A DNA stretch of 64,000 nucleotides from Pratylenchus scribneri (GCA_030063045.1 JAQSEB010000115.1:496001-560000); one strand, 5' to 3'. Positions 35,517-48,028 are shown, numbered from the stretch's first letter. The notes: generated by a model from the sequence alone, not told the origin. Made by a program: numbers and translations.

Positions 35517-38500
35517 TTTTGAAAATAATTCATTCAAGAGAGAGGCCTTTGGAGCTTTGGACTGGCATTTTTCTGCAAAATTAAAATTAATTTTGTAATT
35601 TGTTTTTTAACTTTTTAAAACCCTTTTGAGGAATTAGGATTTAAAGAATACTTAGAAAGAAGCTTACAAATCTTCACTTTAGGAAATTATTATTGAAAAT
35701 GTTGTCAAGCTGATTGAAATTAATTCCTCAAAAACATTTGCAAATGGAGGGAAAGAAAATTGAGAATAAAATTGCATTTTAGTGTTTTTGTGGCCAAATA
35801 CCGATACCGACCGATGAAAAAGAAATTCCAATCAACATTCCATAAGATTTGATAGGATTGAGTAACAAATCAGCAGTTACTGATGTTCAACCAGTGGAGT
35901 GAGGTAATTGCATAAGAAAATGGGAGGAACGAGAGGATAGGATTTCCTCCTCTGTCGAAATTGAAGGAAGGGAACGGATAAAGCATCAATAGGAACAGGA
36001 ACGGCCAAGCCAAACAATAGAGGGAATTCCCTAGGAATGTGAAGAATTAGTAAGAGGTAAATGGGAACTGGTTAATCCAAGTGGCCCAATAAAATTGAGG
36101 GGAAAGAGAGAGGAATGGAAGGAGGAAAAATTTGAAAAAAAAAACAATTAAAATTAAACCCGTGAAACCAAGAGTTCAAAATTGAGAGATGCCAATCAAT
36201 TGGCCAGTCGCCGATGGTTATTCCCCCATATTTTATTTTCATTCATTCCCCTTTTTTGCCCGTCATTAGTCATTTCTTTTTTGATGAAAAAAAAACACAT
36301 TCCCGGGCAAAAGCGAAAGGAATGAGAGGGGAAAAACAGCTGACTTCAAGTGAAAGAGAAAAGTATTCACTGTTGACTAGAATGAAAAATCAGCTGGTTT
36401 TTTCCATTTAATTTAATCATTTTTATGCATAAATATAAAAAAGTTTGTTGATTTTTTAAAGATAAAAAAGAAATGAAAGAATTAGTTTAAAGATGAATGT
36501 TGAAGGAAACTAAGAGTGGCATAATAAGTGGAAGAATGCACCGAAACTTTTGTGAGAAAAACGAACGCCTATTTAATGAAGAGAGTGAGTGGGCACTTAA
36601 GGAGGCATTCATTTTTATTTTATTAATCCAGCTTAAAGAAATTCCAGAGTGTCATTTAATGGATAAAATTATTGGTTTGCATTTTTGATTCGTCAAAAAA
36701 GGATCCAAAAAAGTGTTTTTCGGTGACATTTTGTTTGGATTTCTTTCTTTCCTCTAGGCACCGTCAAAGTCGAAAATGGAGGGGGGGGGGGGGGGGGGGA
36801 AGGGAGGAAACTGGAAAAGGCCCTTGGGAGAGGCAAATAAATGGTTGGTTGTTTTGGGTTGGATGTGATGGGAAAATGGTGAGAATGAGGGGAATGGCAG
36901 CAGCTCCTCTGGAAAAATGAGGAAAATATACGAAAATAAACACCGCCGCCGGGGTTAAGAATGGGAGAATTTGAAATAAATTTTAAATTGTTGAGAGAAA
37001 ATGAATTCTTAAAGAGGAAGCCTGTGAATGGTTCATGAAGGATGATGAATGGTCAACCAAAGCCAAGGTCAATGGCCGGTTGGCTGTTGGGTTGGCAACT
37101 ATATTAATTCCCAAGGGGGAAAATGCGCCCAATACAGTCTAATCTGCGCGCAATTCTATTTTCTGCACAAAATTTATGCCTTTTTAGAAGAGGAAAGCTT
37201 GAAATGTGTGATGCCTAAAGCCCAATGTCCATTTGGGGTTAATTATTGGTCAGTAAAATTTGAATTTGAGTGGGGGAAATGGCCTGCTCTGTGGCCAAAT
37301 TGGTGGCAATTATAAAGCCAAATGTCTATGGCTATACGACTCCATAATTAGTAGTAGAATAAACGATAAACTAAATATATTTTGTTAGGCTTATTTTGGG
37401 GTGGAGCATGAATGAATTGGCCAATGGCCATTTTTCCTATGAATGAAGGATCAAAAAAAAGAATAAAATAGGCCTATTGAGGTTGGAGCTATTGCGCAGA
37501 GGGGATTATTGGCCGAAAGATGGATGGTCCATTGTTAGTGTGGAAAAGACAAAATGAATAGAAGTGGAGTGAAGAGGATTTGGAGGATTGACGGCAATTT
37601 GAAATTCTGATTTTCCGCTTGGGAATGTGGGGGTCTTTCTTTCGCCGAAATTATGCTATTTCGTTGGACATTGGGCCAACAAAGAAGTGGGAAGAAGTAG
37701 AAGGAGCTAAAATGACAACCCAATAGCTAAGAGCTACCTATGATGGGAAAATCCTTCATTTTTATGCGAAAATGGGGGATTTGCAAGAATTAGTCGAAAA
37801 GAAGGGAGGGGAAAGAAAAGGTGAGAATGGTAATTGCAATTGTGTTGATTGGTGGAATAAGTGTGTTAAAGGAAAGAAGGGATCAATTGAATTAATAATC
37901 ACTTTTAATTCGGAATTAGGTATTCGAAAAATTAAGGAAATTTTACTAATTAAATTTGTTTTTCCCAGGGTGACCCTATTTCTTTTATATGTTAAAAAAG
38001 AAAAAAAATGTTGAAGGAGGATGTGAAGGAAGTGGATTGATCAAATCAGCTGATGGCCTTAAGAAAAAATTGGTGTAAAAACTACTTTGTTTGAATGGAA
38101 TCCCTTCCTGGTACCATTTTTATATAAATTTTAAGGAAGAATAACTAACCAAATTGTTGCTGAAAACCAGCAGGTCAGTTCGCAATGAGCATTTTCTTCA
38201 CAATTTGGTGGCAATTCCATGGGTGAATAGCAATGAGCATTGTGACGAGTAAATCCCCGCGAAATTGGGTGCTGAACGTTCTGCCAATCCATCGCTTAAT
38301 TCCTCGAACATTTTTATTCATTCCGTCGATGTTCATTTCCTCTCCTTTTGGTGCGCCAAATCTTAAATCCTCTTCATCAGTAAATGTTCACTCTTCGCTT
38401 CAATCGGTTCCATTCAAAATAATAATAATTTGGTCACGCAAAAATGCTCATTTTTATTTCATAACCCCCATTTTATTTTTAAATATGAACTTAAAACATT

Positions 38501-38811
38501 CTTTTAAAAATGCTATTGTTTAGACTCTTTTTTGTTTAGTTATTTAAAAAACTAGAAATATACTCTAGAATGTATAAAAATTAATAGAATTGATAACCAA
38601 GCCCAAAAAAAAATATTGTCCTCAGAGTGGATTCGATCCCATAACCTAAATTTTATAACGTCGAAGGTTACCCGTTGAACCAAAAACCTTGTTGTTTTTT
38701 TGACCAAAAATTAAATACGTAATTTATCAAAAATGGATTTACAATGTTCGGGGATCATTTTGGTATTGATTGATTTGATTTATTTTGAATTGTTTGATTT
38801 GTGTGAATCAG
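35517..38811. other. 3.3-kb gene-poor region
   Basis: Purine-rich, G-rich stretches (about 35900-37150) including a run of 19 G (36781-36799), short open frames on plus without splice or family support, and a tRNA-like relic near 38613-38688. I find no coding gene. It would hold the promoter of crm-1. Confidence 0.5.
38613..38688 (-). other. tRNA-like relic (minus strand)
   Basis: On the minus strand, an A-box-like tggttcaacgggtaacc and a B-box-like ggatcgaatcc lie with tRNA spacing, and a tttataa anticodon-loop-like stretch lies between. Stems pair badly. Fourth member of the tRNA-like set in this window. Confidence 0.4.
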
Positions 38812-41117
38812 TTAGGAGAACACTTCATCGCCGCTGGCCATATCCAAAGGGTTGACCAATTGGCTGAGCAATCGAAGGAAATCACCGCTGCACATATTCT
38901 GCAGGTCAAATATCAAATGATGGCCGTATCGTTTTTTGTATTCATTGCAAATGTCATAGAGATCGATCTAATAAAAATTAGATTAATTTATATTAATTCA
39001 TAAAATGTGAACTTCGCTTCTTGAAATCAGAATTCGGATGATCGATGAATGGTCTGGACGATTTTGGGAAATTGCCTCGTGAATTTGTTCAGCAAAATAT
39101 AATTGCATATTTTTTGAGATTCGAACTGAAATAAATGAAATAATTTTAAATTTATTTATTTATACCGTAAAGGAGGATTGCTTGTTTTACATCCGAATGA
39201 ATGTTCACACTTTTTCGGATGCTCGATTCAAAATCCTTTGTGCGTTCACGGCTTTTACTTCGACTTTCTCTGCCTCTCACCAATCCTCCTCCATCAATGG
39301 CAATCCCATCCTTCAATGCTTCTTCCCTTGACTTTTGATCATAATGTTGAACAAATGTCCGGATGAATGAAGGGGAATGGAGGCCGAAAATACGGTTGAA
39401 CAATTCCAGGGAACGACCAAGTTCTTCAACGCTGCCTCCCTTAAAAATATTAATTATTTCCACAATTTAATTAAACTTTTACCTTGAAAAGGGCCTCCGC
39501 TTCTTTCCTTGCCACATCTTCTTCAAAGGCTTCTCTGTTAAAATCCTCTTTCCGAAGTAATAATTGTGAAATAATTTTGCCGAATAATCCTTCCACTTTC
39601 ATGTTTAGATCACGTTCAAGGGAAGTACGAAATTCTGTCTAAAAATAATTATTGATTTTTTTTATTATTATTGATTTTACTTGATAAGTGTCACGAATAA
39701 CTCGAAGTTGCTGAAAAAATAAGAAATAAATTATTTTAATAAAATAATATTATATACCGATGCGCTAGTGGTCAAGCCCAACTCGACTGCCACACTTCGA
39801 CCAGAAGATTTTCCCTTTAAAGAAACATTAATAAATGTAAAATAAATTTAATTATTTACGGAAATTGCAAACCACAACATTTTGGATGAGAAAATATGTT
39901 GTGGAGTCAAAAGTGCTTGTATTGATTCAGCAAAATGGCCACCGGCCTCTTCTTCGATATCATCCGCCAGAATTCGACCATAGCTACTGGAAATTCAGCA
40001 ATTTAACCGAAATATTTTTTTCACCAACCTTTCATAAGTATTTGCAATCTTTTGCCTTTGGAAATTGTTATGCATCAGCAATATATCAATCAATGTTTGA
40101 TCATGACTCTCTACAAAAATTTTTGTATACTTTTAATTAAAATAAACCCACGTATTCCACCGGCCAATGCTTCACGAAGTTTTTTTGATGCTTCTTCAGG
40201 TCGAAAATTCTGCAAACTTCATTTTAAAAAAATAATTGTAATTAACTTACATCATCATCCGGCCCCCGAACAGTTCCACACAATTCTTCACTTTGACTTT
40301 CATACATCCTTGTAAATTTATTAATAATGAGAGGAATGTAAAATTAAGCGTTGTGGAACCTGTAGACTAATGGCATAGTCAATCGACGCTTTTGGTCCGC
40401 CTCTTCCGACTTTTGCCGTGCGAAGATGCTCTGTAAAAGCCATAAATGGATGTTAGAAAATGGATATTAAAATGGAAAGAGATGATGGTTGGTTAATGCT
40501 TTAGTGATGTGTTTTGTGTTGGGAATTGGGGATTAGGTTGGCCAGTTAAGCACCACATATACATAGCTTTTAGAGCATTGCCAATTATGGTTCCCTAGTT
40601 TGCTTTTATTCTCTATGTCAGCTTTTTTAGAATAAATTATATTTTTCAAATATTTAAGTAGAAAATTCTTTTAGAATTATGTTGGATGCGCTTGTTTATT
40701 AGACTGACCCCGTAATTTTATTCCTTACCCGTCGATGTCCACCATATCCATAGCCATTTCCGTTGGCCAGAGCATTAGGCGTTAAGGGTTGGCCCAGCAA
40801 AACTCCAATTCCAACTCCAAAAATGGGTGAATGACAATTACCATTGAAATTGCCGTTATGCGAATTTGTTGTATCTGGAACCGGAAGATGAATGGCAGGA
40901 GGAGAAGAGGCAATCATTGAGAGTGAAGAAGATTCAGTAGCCGAGGAATTTATGAGATCTGAATTTTTCACAATTATTTTATTTAGTTTAATTAAAAACT
41001 TTTACCTTGGTGCACACTAGCTGGTCGTCTTTTCGGTTTGAATGAGAATGGTTGATCACTATCGCTGGCACCGGCACTTGAACATGCACTTAGCGCCTCT
41101 TCCGTTACCGAATAGAA
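38812..41117 (-). CDS. Annexin with long low-complexity N-terminus (5' end incomplete)
   Basis: Exons (minus, 5' to 3'): 41006-41117, 40729-40958, 40360-40430, 40251-40308, 40152-40209, 40029-40110, 39860-39986, 39758-39814, 39681-39710, 39483-39638, 39166-39439, 39013-39125, 38812-38967 (507 aa plus an unidentified first exon). The first listed exon has no ATG. A three-codon exon at 41578-41586 (MYR) fits in phase and sits after a ctgcag acceptor, but this is a guess. The N-terminal 130 residues are Ser/Pro/Asn/Gly-rich. The rest is annexin-like: SHDQTLIDILLMHNNFQRQK, a repeat with LADDIEEEAGGHFAESIQAL, LRVIRDTYQTEFRTSLERDL, and a clear last repeat IIRILISRSEIDLYDICNEY...GDFLRLL. Type II Ca2+ loops (GxGT) are degenerate. 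Annexins bind acidic membranes. Confidence 0.78.
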
Positions 41118-42285
41118 CTAAAATAAAAATGACAAATAGTAAATCAAAAATTATCATATTTATATTCTTTATCCCGTCTAAACTAAATGGTCTGCTATAA
41201 AGCTTATTACACAATTTTTTGCTTTCTCAATAGTAATGAGGTTGGAGAATGGATTTGCGCAAGCAATGGCGGTTAGTGCCAGATGGGTGGCTTCCCGGGC
41301 AATGGTGGATTATCAAGCTATTTGTTATTTGAGAGCGTTATTAGGTGGATTATAAAAGGTCGGTGGAGGGTTTTTTATAGGGATTCATGAATGAATGGCC
41401 CGCTCTGGTCATGGGAATATATACTAAAAAGGAATTCTTTCAAATAGTTAGGTAATTTGATGGATGAATAGAGGAATAAATGGTCAACAATTGCTCAATT
41501 TTAGGATTATTATGGACCGGAAAAACAAGTATAGAATCACGCCTACGAATTTGTTTTTTAATAACTGAAATGCATACCCGGTACATCTGCAGTTAGATTC
41601 GAGGGCAAACCAGTTTTAATTGCATTGAAATTTATGAATAAAAAAATCTGAATTTAAAAAATTTTAAAAATTAAATTTTAAAAATTAAATTTGAATAAAA
41701 ATTTTAAATTCATTATATTTAGCTATGGAAATGTTTTTAAATTTGTATTGTAAAATTGGGTTTTTGTTGCATTGATGAATAAAAGATAGAAAGTAAAGTT
41801 CTATGCATTGAAATTTTTATATGCTAATTTATTTAACTTTTGTTCGTTTTTCATCGTTGGGGATTTACTTTGATGACGCTGTCTCGAATCTATTTGGCAA
41901 ATTTTCCGTATTAATAGATAGGACTCCCAAATGCTTTTGGGAATTATTAAAAGAAGATATAAAAAAGTCAGGAAGCCAGTCACAGCACCTAACTATCGAC
42001 GTCAGCAGCCGATGAAAAAAGGTTTGAAGGAAAAATATTTGAATATTACTGTTTTCTTTTTTTCGTAATATTGATGGACAATTGATTTAAAATTTTATTC
42101 ACTTTTGCTTTAAAATTTAAAGGATCTCAACGAATATAATTATTTAAAATATTTCAATCTTTCACATCCATTCTCTTCTATTGTTCTTATCCATAAATTC
42201 ACTGCATTACATAATTGTCGATGATTGAGCTTCGAGTTCGAACCTTGTAATGATATATGTTAGAAGAATATTTCAAATCATAAAT
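41118..42285. other. Intergenic region upstream of the annexin
   Basis: About 1.1 kb. May include the first annexin exon (candidate 41578-41586, minus). Otherwise AT-rich with only short open frames lacking support. Confidence 0.4.
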
Positions 42286-43069
42286 TTACTTTTCGTAATC
42301 CGTTTCTGCTTTTGTTGCTTCTTTCATTGATACTCTTCCAGTTGGTTCAGCGGCTGTCAATTTTGGAGTTTCAAATTCAAGACTTGATTGAAATATTAGC
42401 AATATTATTTAAATCATTTTTAAATTCCATACTTTGTATATTCTTCTTCTGGCGCTATCTTCTCATATACATCCATTTGCAATTCATTTCTCATTGTTGG
42501 TTCGACTTCGACGGCAGTCATTCCTGTTGGAATGGTGGCAGTCATCATTCCTGTTGGTCCGGTGGCAGTCATCATAGTTGATGGTCCTGCAGCAGTCATC
42601 ATTGTTGATGGACCGGTGGCGGTCATCATTGTTGATGGTTCAATGCCAGTCATTGATGTTGGTTCGAAAGGAATCGTTGTTTGAGCAAAGGAACTTCTGG
42701 TTTTATTGTTGAATTAGAAATAATTAACATTATAAATATTTACATTTTGTCGTCCTCTATCGCATTCGCACTAGACACTCGTTCTTTCGATGCTTTTTCA
42801 ACTGATTCGGATTGCTCAACAGTCGTCAGTGTTTTTCCTGCGATACGCGTACAGGCTTTGGCGTTGGCTATGACTTTCTCGCTGTGTGCTGTAACGTGAA
42901 ATTAAATCGATTAAAAAATTAATTTAATAAATTTACTTGGTTTACGTGAGACCGGTCGAGTCATGACGATGTAGCAGTATATGCCGATTATAATGTTGAC
43001 AAGAACAGGAATTCCGATCAGGGCGCAGAAAAAATAGAGATGATATTCTTGTTTGATGATGAGATTCAT
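42286..43069 (-). CDS. Small membrane protein with tandem MMTATGPST repeats
   Basis: Exons (minus, 5' to 3'): 42937-43069, 42744-42888, 42433-42696, 42286-42382 (212 aa). A short N-terminus (MNLIIKQEYH) leads into one hydrophobic segment (FFCALIGIPVLVNIIIGIYC). A Lys/Ser-rich region follows, then a tandem of about ten residues: IEPSTMMTAT, GPSTMMTAA, GPSTMMTAT, GPTGMMTAT, IPTGMTAV. The C-terminus is acidic with several Tyr (MDVYEKIAPEEEYTKY, AETDYEK). The corresponding DNA repeats 'ggtggcagtcatcattgttg' on plus. I do not recognise the family. The pattern (one helix, Tyr-containing tail) is like the protein at 23260-24473, but sequences are not similar. Confidence 0.65.
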
Positions 43070-43394
43070 TTTTAGATAGGTTGCAGTGGTTTAACAACTA
43101 AAATGTAATTGAATAAATTTAATTTATTGAATAAAATGTGTGGTCTCATATCTCAAAAACTGAAAACATAATTATTATTTCTATGGAAAGACCATGGATT
43201 CTTCACATTTAATTAGATAATTATCATTATCAATCATATATAGATAAATAAACGGGTGTATTGAACCCAAAATGATATAAACAACATAGAAAAACGGGAT
43301 TAAGCTTTATTTATTTAAAAAATTCTTTCATTATTTAACCAATCAATAAAAAAAATTGCAAAAATATAAACAATAAAATTAACGTGATTTGTTT
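43070..43394. other. Intergenic region
   Basis: 325 nt, very AT-rich, between two same-strand (minus) genes. No feature. Confidence 0.5.
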
Positions 43395-43989
43395 TTACAT
43401 TAATTTCAAATGTCCCGTTATTTTGTCAAGTTCTTCTCGTGCTCCAAAAATTCCCAATACGGTCTTCGATCCTGCCGGAATTTGTGTATGTCCGGCATCT
43501 CTAACCAAATATGCAAATACAGGCTGAAAAATGCTTTATTGAGGATGGTTAAATGATCTAAAAAAAAACTCACGGCCTCCTTCGTTGCATTCAACAATTC
43601 CTCTAATTGAGCGGTGCTCTCGCCCTTCAATACAATTTTCATCTCCCCATGTTCGTTCCATTGTTCCAATGCTTCTAGACCCTGAATCAATTTTCTTTTT
43701 ATTATTAAAATATTTCATTTAACCTGATCATTATTTTGACATAATTTATAGAGGCCGACTGCCGCATGACCCACTTGTGCTGCCATTTTGCCATAGCCCA
43801 TTTTTAATGATGTATTCACTACAAAAACCATCTATAGTTTTTGAATGATTATTAACACAATTCATTCATTACTTTGTGTGGCAATGATCGATTAAATAGA
43901 AAATTCCTTGGAATTGATTCAGCCGCTGATGAAAATATTGCTAAATTTTAACATTCATTATTAAATTCGGCCATTTTCTTACCTCCCAT
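43395..43989 (-). CDS. PTRH2: Peptidyl-tRNA hydrolase 2
   Basis: Exons (minus, 5' to 3'): 43983-43989, 43873-43940, 43724-43831, 43574-43681, 43395-43523 (139 aa). The PTH2 fold is complete: [20 protein letters not shown] with the catalytic Lys/Gly/Lys region, [40 protein letters not shown] with the catalytic Asp, and the terminal GHLKLM. The enzyme cleaves peptidyl-tRNA released from stalled ribosomes; the animal form is on mitochondria or in the cytosol. The first two exons (seven nt, then 68 nt) are inferred from GT/AG sites and phase. Alternatively translation starts at ATG 43831, right after a ctatag acceptor. It lies 243 nt downstream of COX16 on the same strand. Confidence 0.9.
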
Positions 43990-44232
43990 TTTTGCCTTTT
44001 CAATAATTTAATTTTGAAAAATTCAATTTAAACAACAGTTCCGCTGATTAAGTTCTAAAATTAAAATCATTTATTTAATCAATCTGAGATAATAAAAACA
44101 AATTTGCGATGTTCTCGTTAATATTTTTCAATTTTTCCCATAATAATTTATTTAATATACATAATGCACAATATTTGGCAAAATAAATCCAATAAAATAG
44201 ATTAACAAGGAATAAATTCTTTAAAAAACAAA

Positions 44233-44759
44233 TTAAGGTCTATTAGTCCAATATTCACTTTGTCTGTTCAACACTTTTTGGATATGAGTTAGATTTGCTC
44301 TCTTATAGGCCTTTTCTTTTTCACGTTCTTCTTTGCGCTTTTGCCTTAATTATTATTTAAATGGTATTTTAATTGACAAACATCGCTGTGATCCATTCAG
44401 TATTATCTTCTTCTGCCCTCGGTCCGCGCACATTTTCCCAATTGTCTGTGTCAGTTTGAGAAAATTCCTTAATAATAATTTAAATAAAATATTAAAAATT
44501 CGGAAAAATTAAACCTCATAAATTTTGTCCAAAGGTTTATTGGAATTCATTCCCAATTCTTCTAATGCACTATTCTAATAATAAAATTGGATCTCAAATC
44601 AAATATTAAAATTAATGATGAACCTACCACTGCAGGATCGGCTATTGTTTGTTTTTTAGTTCCGGCAATTTCATATTTAGCCTTTTGATAATAATATAAG
44701 CCAAAAATACTTGTGCCAATCATTGCGAAAAATGGGGCAGTTTGTCTAAACATAGACAT
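44233..44759 (-). CDS. COX16: COX16, cytochrome c oxidase assembly factor
   Basis: Exons (minus, 5' to 3'): 44628-44759, 44515-44574, 44382-44467, 44233-44344 (129 aa). One membrane helix near the N-terminus (FFAMIGTSIFGLYYYQKAKY) is followed by the family pattern LDKIYEEFSQTDTDNWENVR and GPRAEEDN, the COX16 W-x-N-x-RGPRPWE-like motif, and a basic helical tail. COX16 is an inner mitochondrial membrane protein needed to build cytochrome c oxidase through COX2 maturation. Small size and single helix fit the family. Possibly co-transcribed with PTRH2. Confidence 0.87.
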
Positions 44760-44906
44760 AATTCCACTGTATAAATGAAATGTTCAGTTTTTGAAAGATA
44801 AATAATATTAATGCAAAATAATAATGCAAATAAAAAGTCAGCAATATCAATTAATGTTTTTATCATTTTAATTTAAATTGGGAATTCAATTCCAATTTTG
44901 GGCGAA

Positions 44907-45461
44907 TCATTGTTGCATTTTAAGAAGAATTTTCGGCTTCTCCAATATTGACGTCAATCTTCTTTTCCTCATTGCATTTACGGGCGCACAAACAAGGGAG
45001 CATTCTGTAATCATGCAAGCACGAATAAGCCGAAGTGTTGCTAATGCCTCCTAAAATAAGTAAATTGGTGATTGCATTGAATTAAAATTCATGTTTGCTT
45101 ACCTCTTCACCTTCTTGTCCTGGCACATGTCCAAGTTGATGGGTGGCACTTTTTGCTATGCTTAAAATTACTCTTTTATTGACCAGTTTCCTATAAGCTA
45201 GGCTACCTGTACCAGCAGTCCTGTTTAAATGAATTTGAAATTAATTTGATTTACAAAAAACCAACCATTTTACAGCATCTGCAGGGCATTTCTTTAAATG
45301 TTTGTTTATCACATGCATTCTCAGCGTTGGATTCAGACGTTGCCGACACTATAAATTAACAAATTTTTGAAATAATTTTACAAAAACTTACTCGAATGAA
45401 TCCATAATGTTGAAGAAAAGGAGAGTAAAAAGAATATTGGCATGAAAACCTGTTTGGCCAT
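44907..45461 (-). CDS. Putative small secreted cysteine-containing protein
   Basis: Exons (minus, 5' to 3'): 45392-45461, 45255-45348, 45103-45220, 44907-45050 (141 aa). A signal peptide is clear (MAKQVFMPIFFLLSFSSTLW). The mature part has paired Cys (MPCRCCKM; RACMITECSLVC) and a basic end. The frame across 45221-45254 requires an unusually short 34-nt intron (gtaaatc...aaacag). If instead the donor gttggt at 45265 is used, the protein stops soon after KMDCWYR. Family not recognised. Secretion is inferred from the leader. Confidence 0.55.
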
Positions 45462-46020
45462 TTTGTGCAAAATTACAGAATGTTTTTGACGAAAATTGTT
45501 GGCGGAAGCAACAATAATATTGAGGATTAACAGGAAAATAATTTAGTAATTTTCCGCTGGTGAGTTGCCGTCGGCAATGGGCATGGGTTGAATTAATAGA
45601 AAGGAAGCAAAATTGGCTTCGTTTGGGTTTTCTCGCCACCCAATATTATTCAGAATGACGTTAGTGTGGAATGTGGGCAACAAAAACCCAGGCCGGATGA
45701 AGATAATTTGTTCGGCAATGTCCATCATGCTTCACTTAATTTAAATGTGACACGAAAAAGTGCAAAAGAGTATTAGCACTTGTTGAGATAAGACTATGGA
45801 TTCAACCATTTCCATTATTCCCATGGGTGAGACTTTGATCTACAAAATTTTTTATTCCAAATGACGGCGACAAATAACAAAAAGGGCTGAATAAAATAAA
45901 GAAGGAACAAGGAATCAAATATAAATTGGTTTTGAGAAATAAATGTGAATACATAAAGTGCAATTGGATACAAAGCAGAGGTAATTATAAAACAATAAAA
46001 TGGGGTTATTTATTAATGTA
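45462..46020. other. Intergenic, with an uncertain 61-codon open frame
   Basis: A minus-strand frame at 45541-45728 begins MMDIAEQIIFIRPGFLLPTF and ends in-frame. It has an ATG and a plausible composition but no visible splice partners or known family, so it may be an exon or a chance frame. The rest is AT-rich. Confidence 0.35.
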
Positions 46021-48028
46021 TTAATTGGTCGTTTGCAACAACAATTGTGCCCGGAGTGAGGCAATTTGTTGGGATAATTTTGCCTCTTCAATCCTCATTT
46101 CGGCATTGAGTCCTTCCAATAATTCAATTTCTTCCCTCTCATTTTCGATCGTTCTCGTTTTCCTTGTCCTGTATCGCTGGGCAGCCGCACGATTTTGTTC
46201 TTTTTTCCGTTCAGCCAATTCCTCTTGGGATAAAGCGTAAAGAGAATTCTTTTTGGCCCGTTTGCATGGAGTCGAGGGGTTTTCGATGTTCCGTCTTGGT
46301 GGTGGAGTTGAATTGTCATCGGAAGAAGAGGAACAGGAATTGTAGGTGCTGATTTGGGAACACATTGATGAGGTGACACTGCTGGGCTAAAAAATTATTT
46401 ATTTGAAGAGAAAATATGTTTTATAACTAATAACTAACCCCGATTTTGAAATTAAGTACAGGTGATGATGAACAATACATAACATCAGCTTTTCGTTTTC
46501 GACTTTGGCATAATAACTTTAAATAAAAAAATTTAGATGATTTTAAAACTGAATTGACCTGTTTTTCGGCTTTAATTTCAGCTTGCACCTCGCAAATTAA
46601 TTCATCGATCCACTTTTGCCATTTGATCGGTTGAGAAGAAGATGTATTGAAATAATTGGGATGAGGTTCAGCATTTGTTGTTGTTGGTTGCGGCCAATTT
46701 TGTGGGGTAGGTGGGAAGAAGGTTGATGATGGGGGTCGAGTTGAAGATGATGAAGAGGAGCAAGAATTTGATGGGGAATAACAGTAAGATGATGAAGACT
46801 CGACCCCCGGCGCCACAGCCCATTCTTGAGTCGCCGATTCTTCCAAACATTCAGAGCATTGGCATTCCTTCGCAGCCTTGAAGAAGACGCCACTGGAGGC
46901 AGTTTCCAAGTTGGTTATGGCATTGTTGCATGCAATGAACGCATGACTGTTTATGTGGCATTCCGGGGGAGGAAGCAGCCGAGGAGGACTTAAATAAATT
47001 TAATTATATATTTGAAGATAAGTTATTTTAATTTTGCACAAAAGTATTTGTGAGTTAGTCTTATAATCTTTTCACCAAATATTTGTCATACTAAAATAAG
47101 TTAAGAGCGACTGAACCTTTTTATCCACGCTCTTCTCTTCCACCACAACTTTTCCAACTTCTCGTTTTCTCCTTCCACTTTTTCATTCGTGCTCCATTTC
47201 TCCTCCTTCTTCACTTTTCCATCTCCATCTTCTTTCTCCTTTTCATTCCTTCATTATTTTTTCCCATTCCATTCCCAAAAAATAAATCATTCTTATGTTT
47301 TTTTTTTATTTTTCTGTTGATATTTAAAATTTAATTTGCCGTGAAAACTAACCTCATCATATTCTGATCCATATCCACTATATCCTCCTCCTGAATACAA
47401 TTTTGTTCGGTTGGCCCGCATTTGGTCACACATGAGGCATGGCATGTCGGCGTAAATGGATGACTCCGGGATTGAGGCGGCCCACTTAAAAAGACACTTC
47501 GGCTTGCCTGTAAACGTGGTAGAGCGATGAGTGATGCCACAAGTTTGTTGCTGTCTGAGGCCGCCGACTCCGCGACGAACCAATCGCTGTAAATTAAGGG
47601 AAGTCTTTAAATCCAATGCCTTAAATTACCGGAAGTCTTTGTCCGTCCGTAGCTTCCCATCCGACTCGACTAGGCGGAACCAATTCTTCGGGTGACAAGG
47701 GTTGGTGATGCCAAACTGGCTGCATTTCGACCGGAACCACCGGGGTGAATTGCAAGGAGGCCGGCACGCAGAAAAGAGAATTGCAGTCCTGGAACTGTTC
47801 TTCACCGTCACTTATGTCCATAAGTCCGCCGAGATTGGGAGGTGCCAGTAATGAGCCGCCGCCATCCCCGCCTAGTATGTTTGGGTCCTCACATATCATC
47901 ATCGCACGACACATTTTGGGCGTACATTCAGCTCGCTTCTTAGCAAAATTCACATCTTCGCAAACCTGAATATTAAATTTTTGAAATTTATTTCTTCGAA
48001 AGATAACCATTTGAGCTCGGGACATCAT
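46021..48028 (-). CDS. bZIP transcription factor, ATF4-like
   Basis: Proposed exons (minus, 5' to 3'): 48008-48028, 47630-47965, 47353-47586, 46559-46876, 46439-46516, 46021-46386 (450 aa). The bZIP is at the C-terminus: basic region RKKEQNRAAAQRYRTRK with the N-x7-R signature, then a zipper (IELLEGLNAEMRIEEAKL), in the ATF4/ATF5 style (KKMEQNKTAATRYRQKK). Upstream regions are Ser/Pro/Cys-rich. The join of 47353-47586 to 46559-46876 is the weak point: the region 46877-46990 also reads open (frame with LPPPECHINSHAF) but its phase does not fit, so a missed small exon or two separate genes are possible. ATF4 proteins drive amino-acid and unfolded-protein stress responses. Confidence 0.75.

Noticed and set aside
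36214..37315. Several plus-strand frames of 60-90 codons in the gene-poor region
   Set aside because: Purine-rich low-complexity DNA with no splice partners or motifs.
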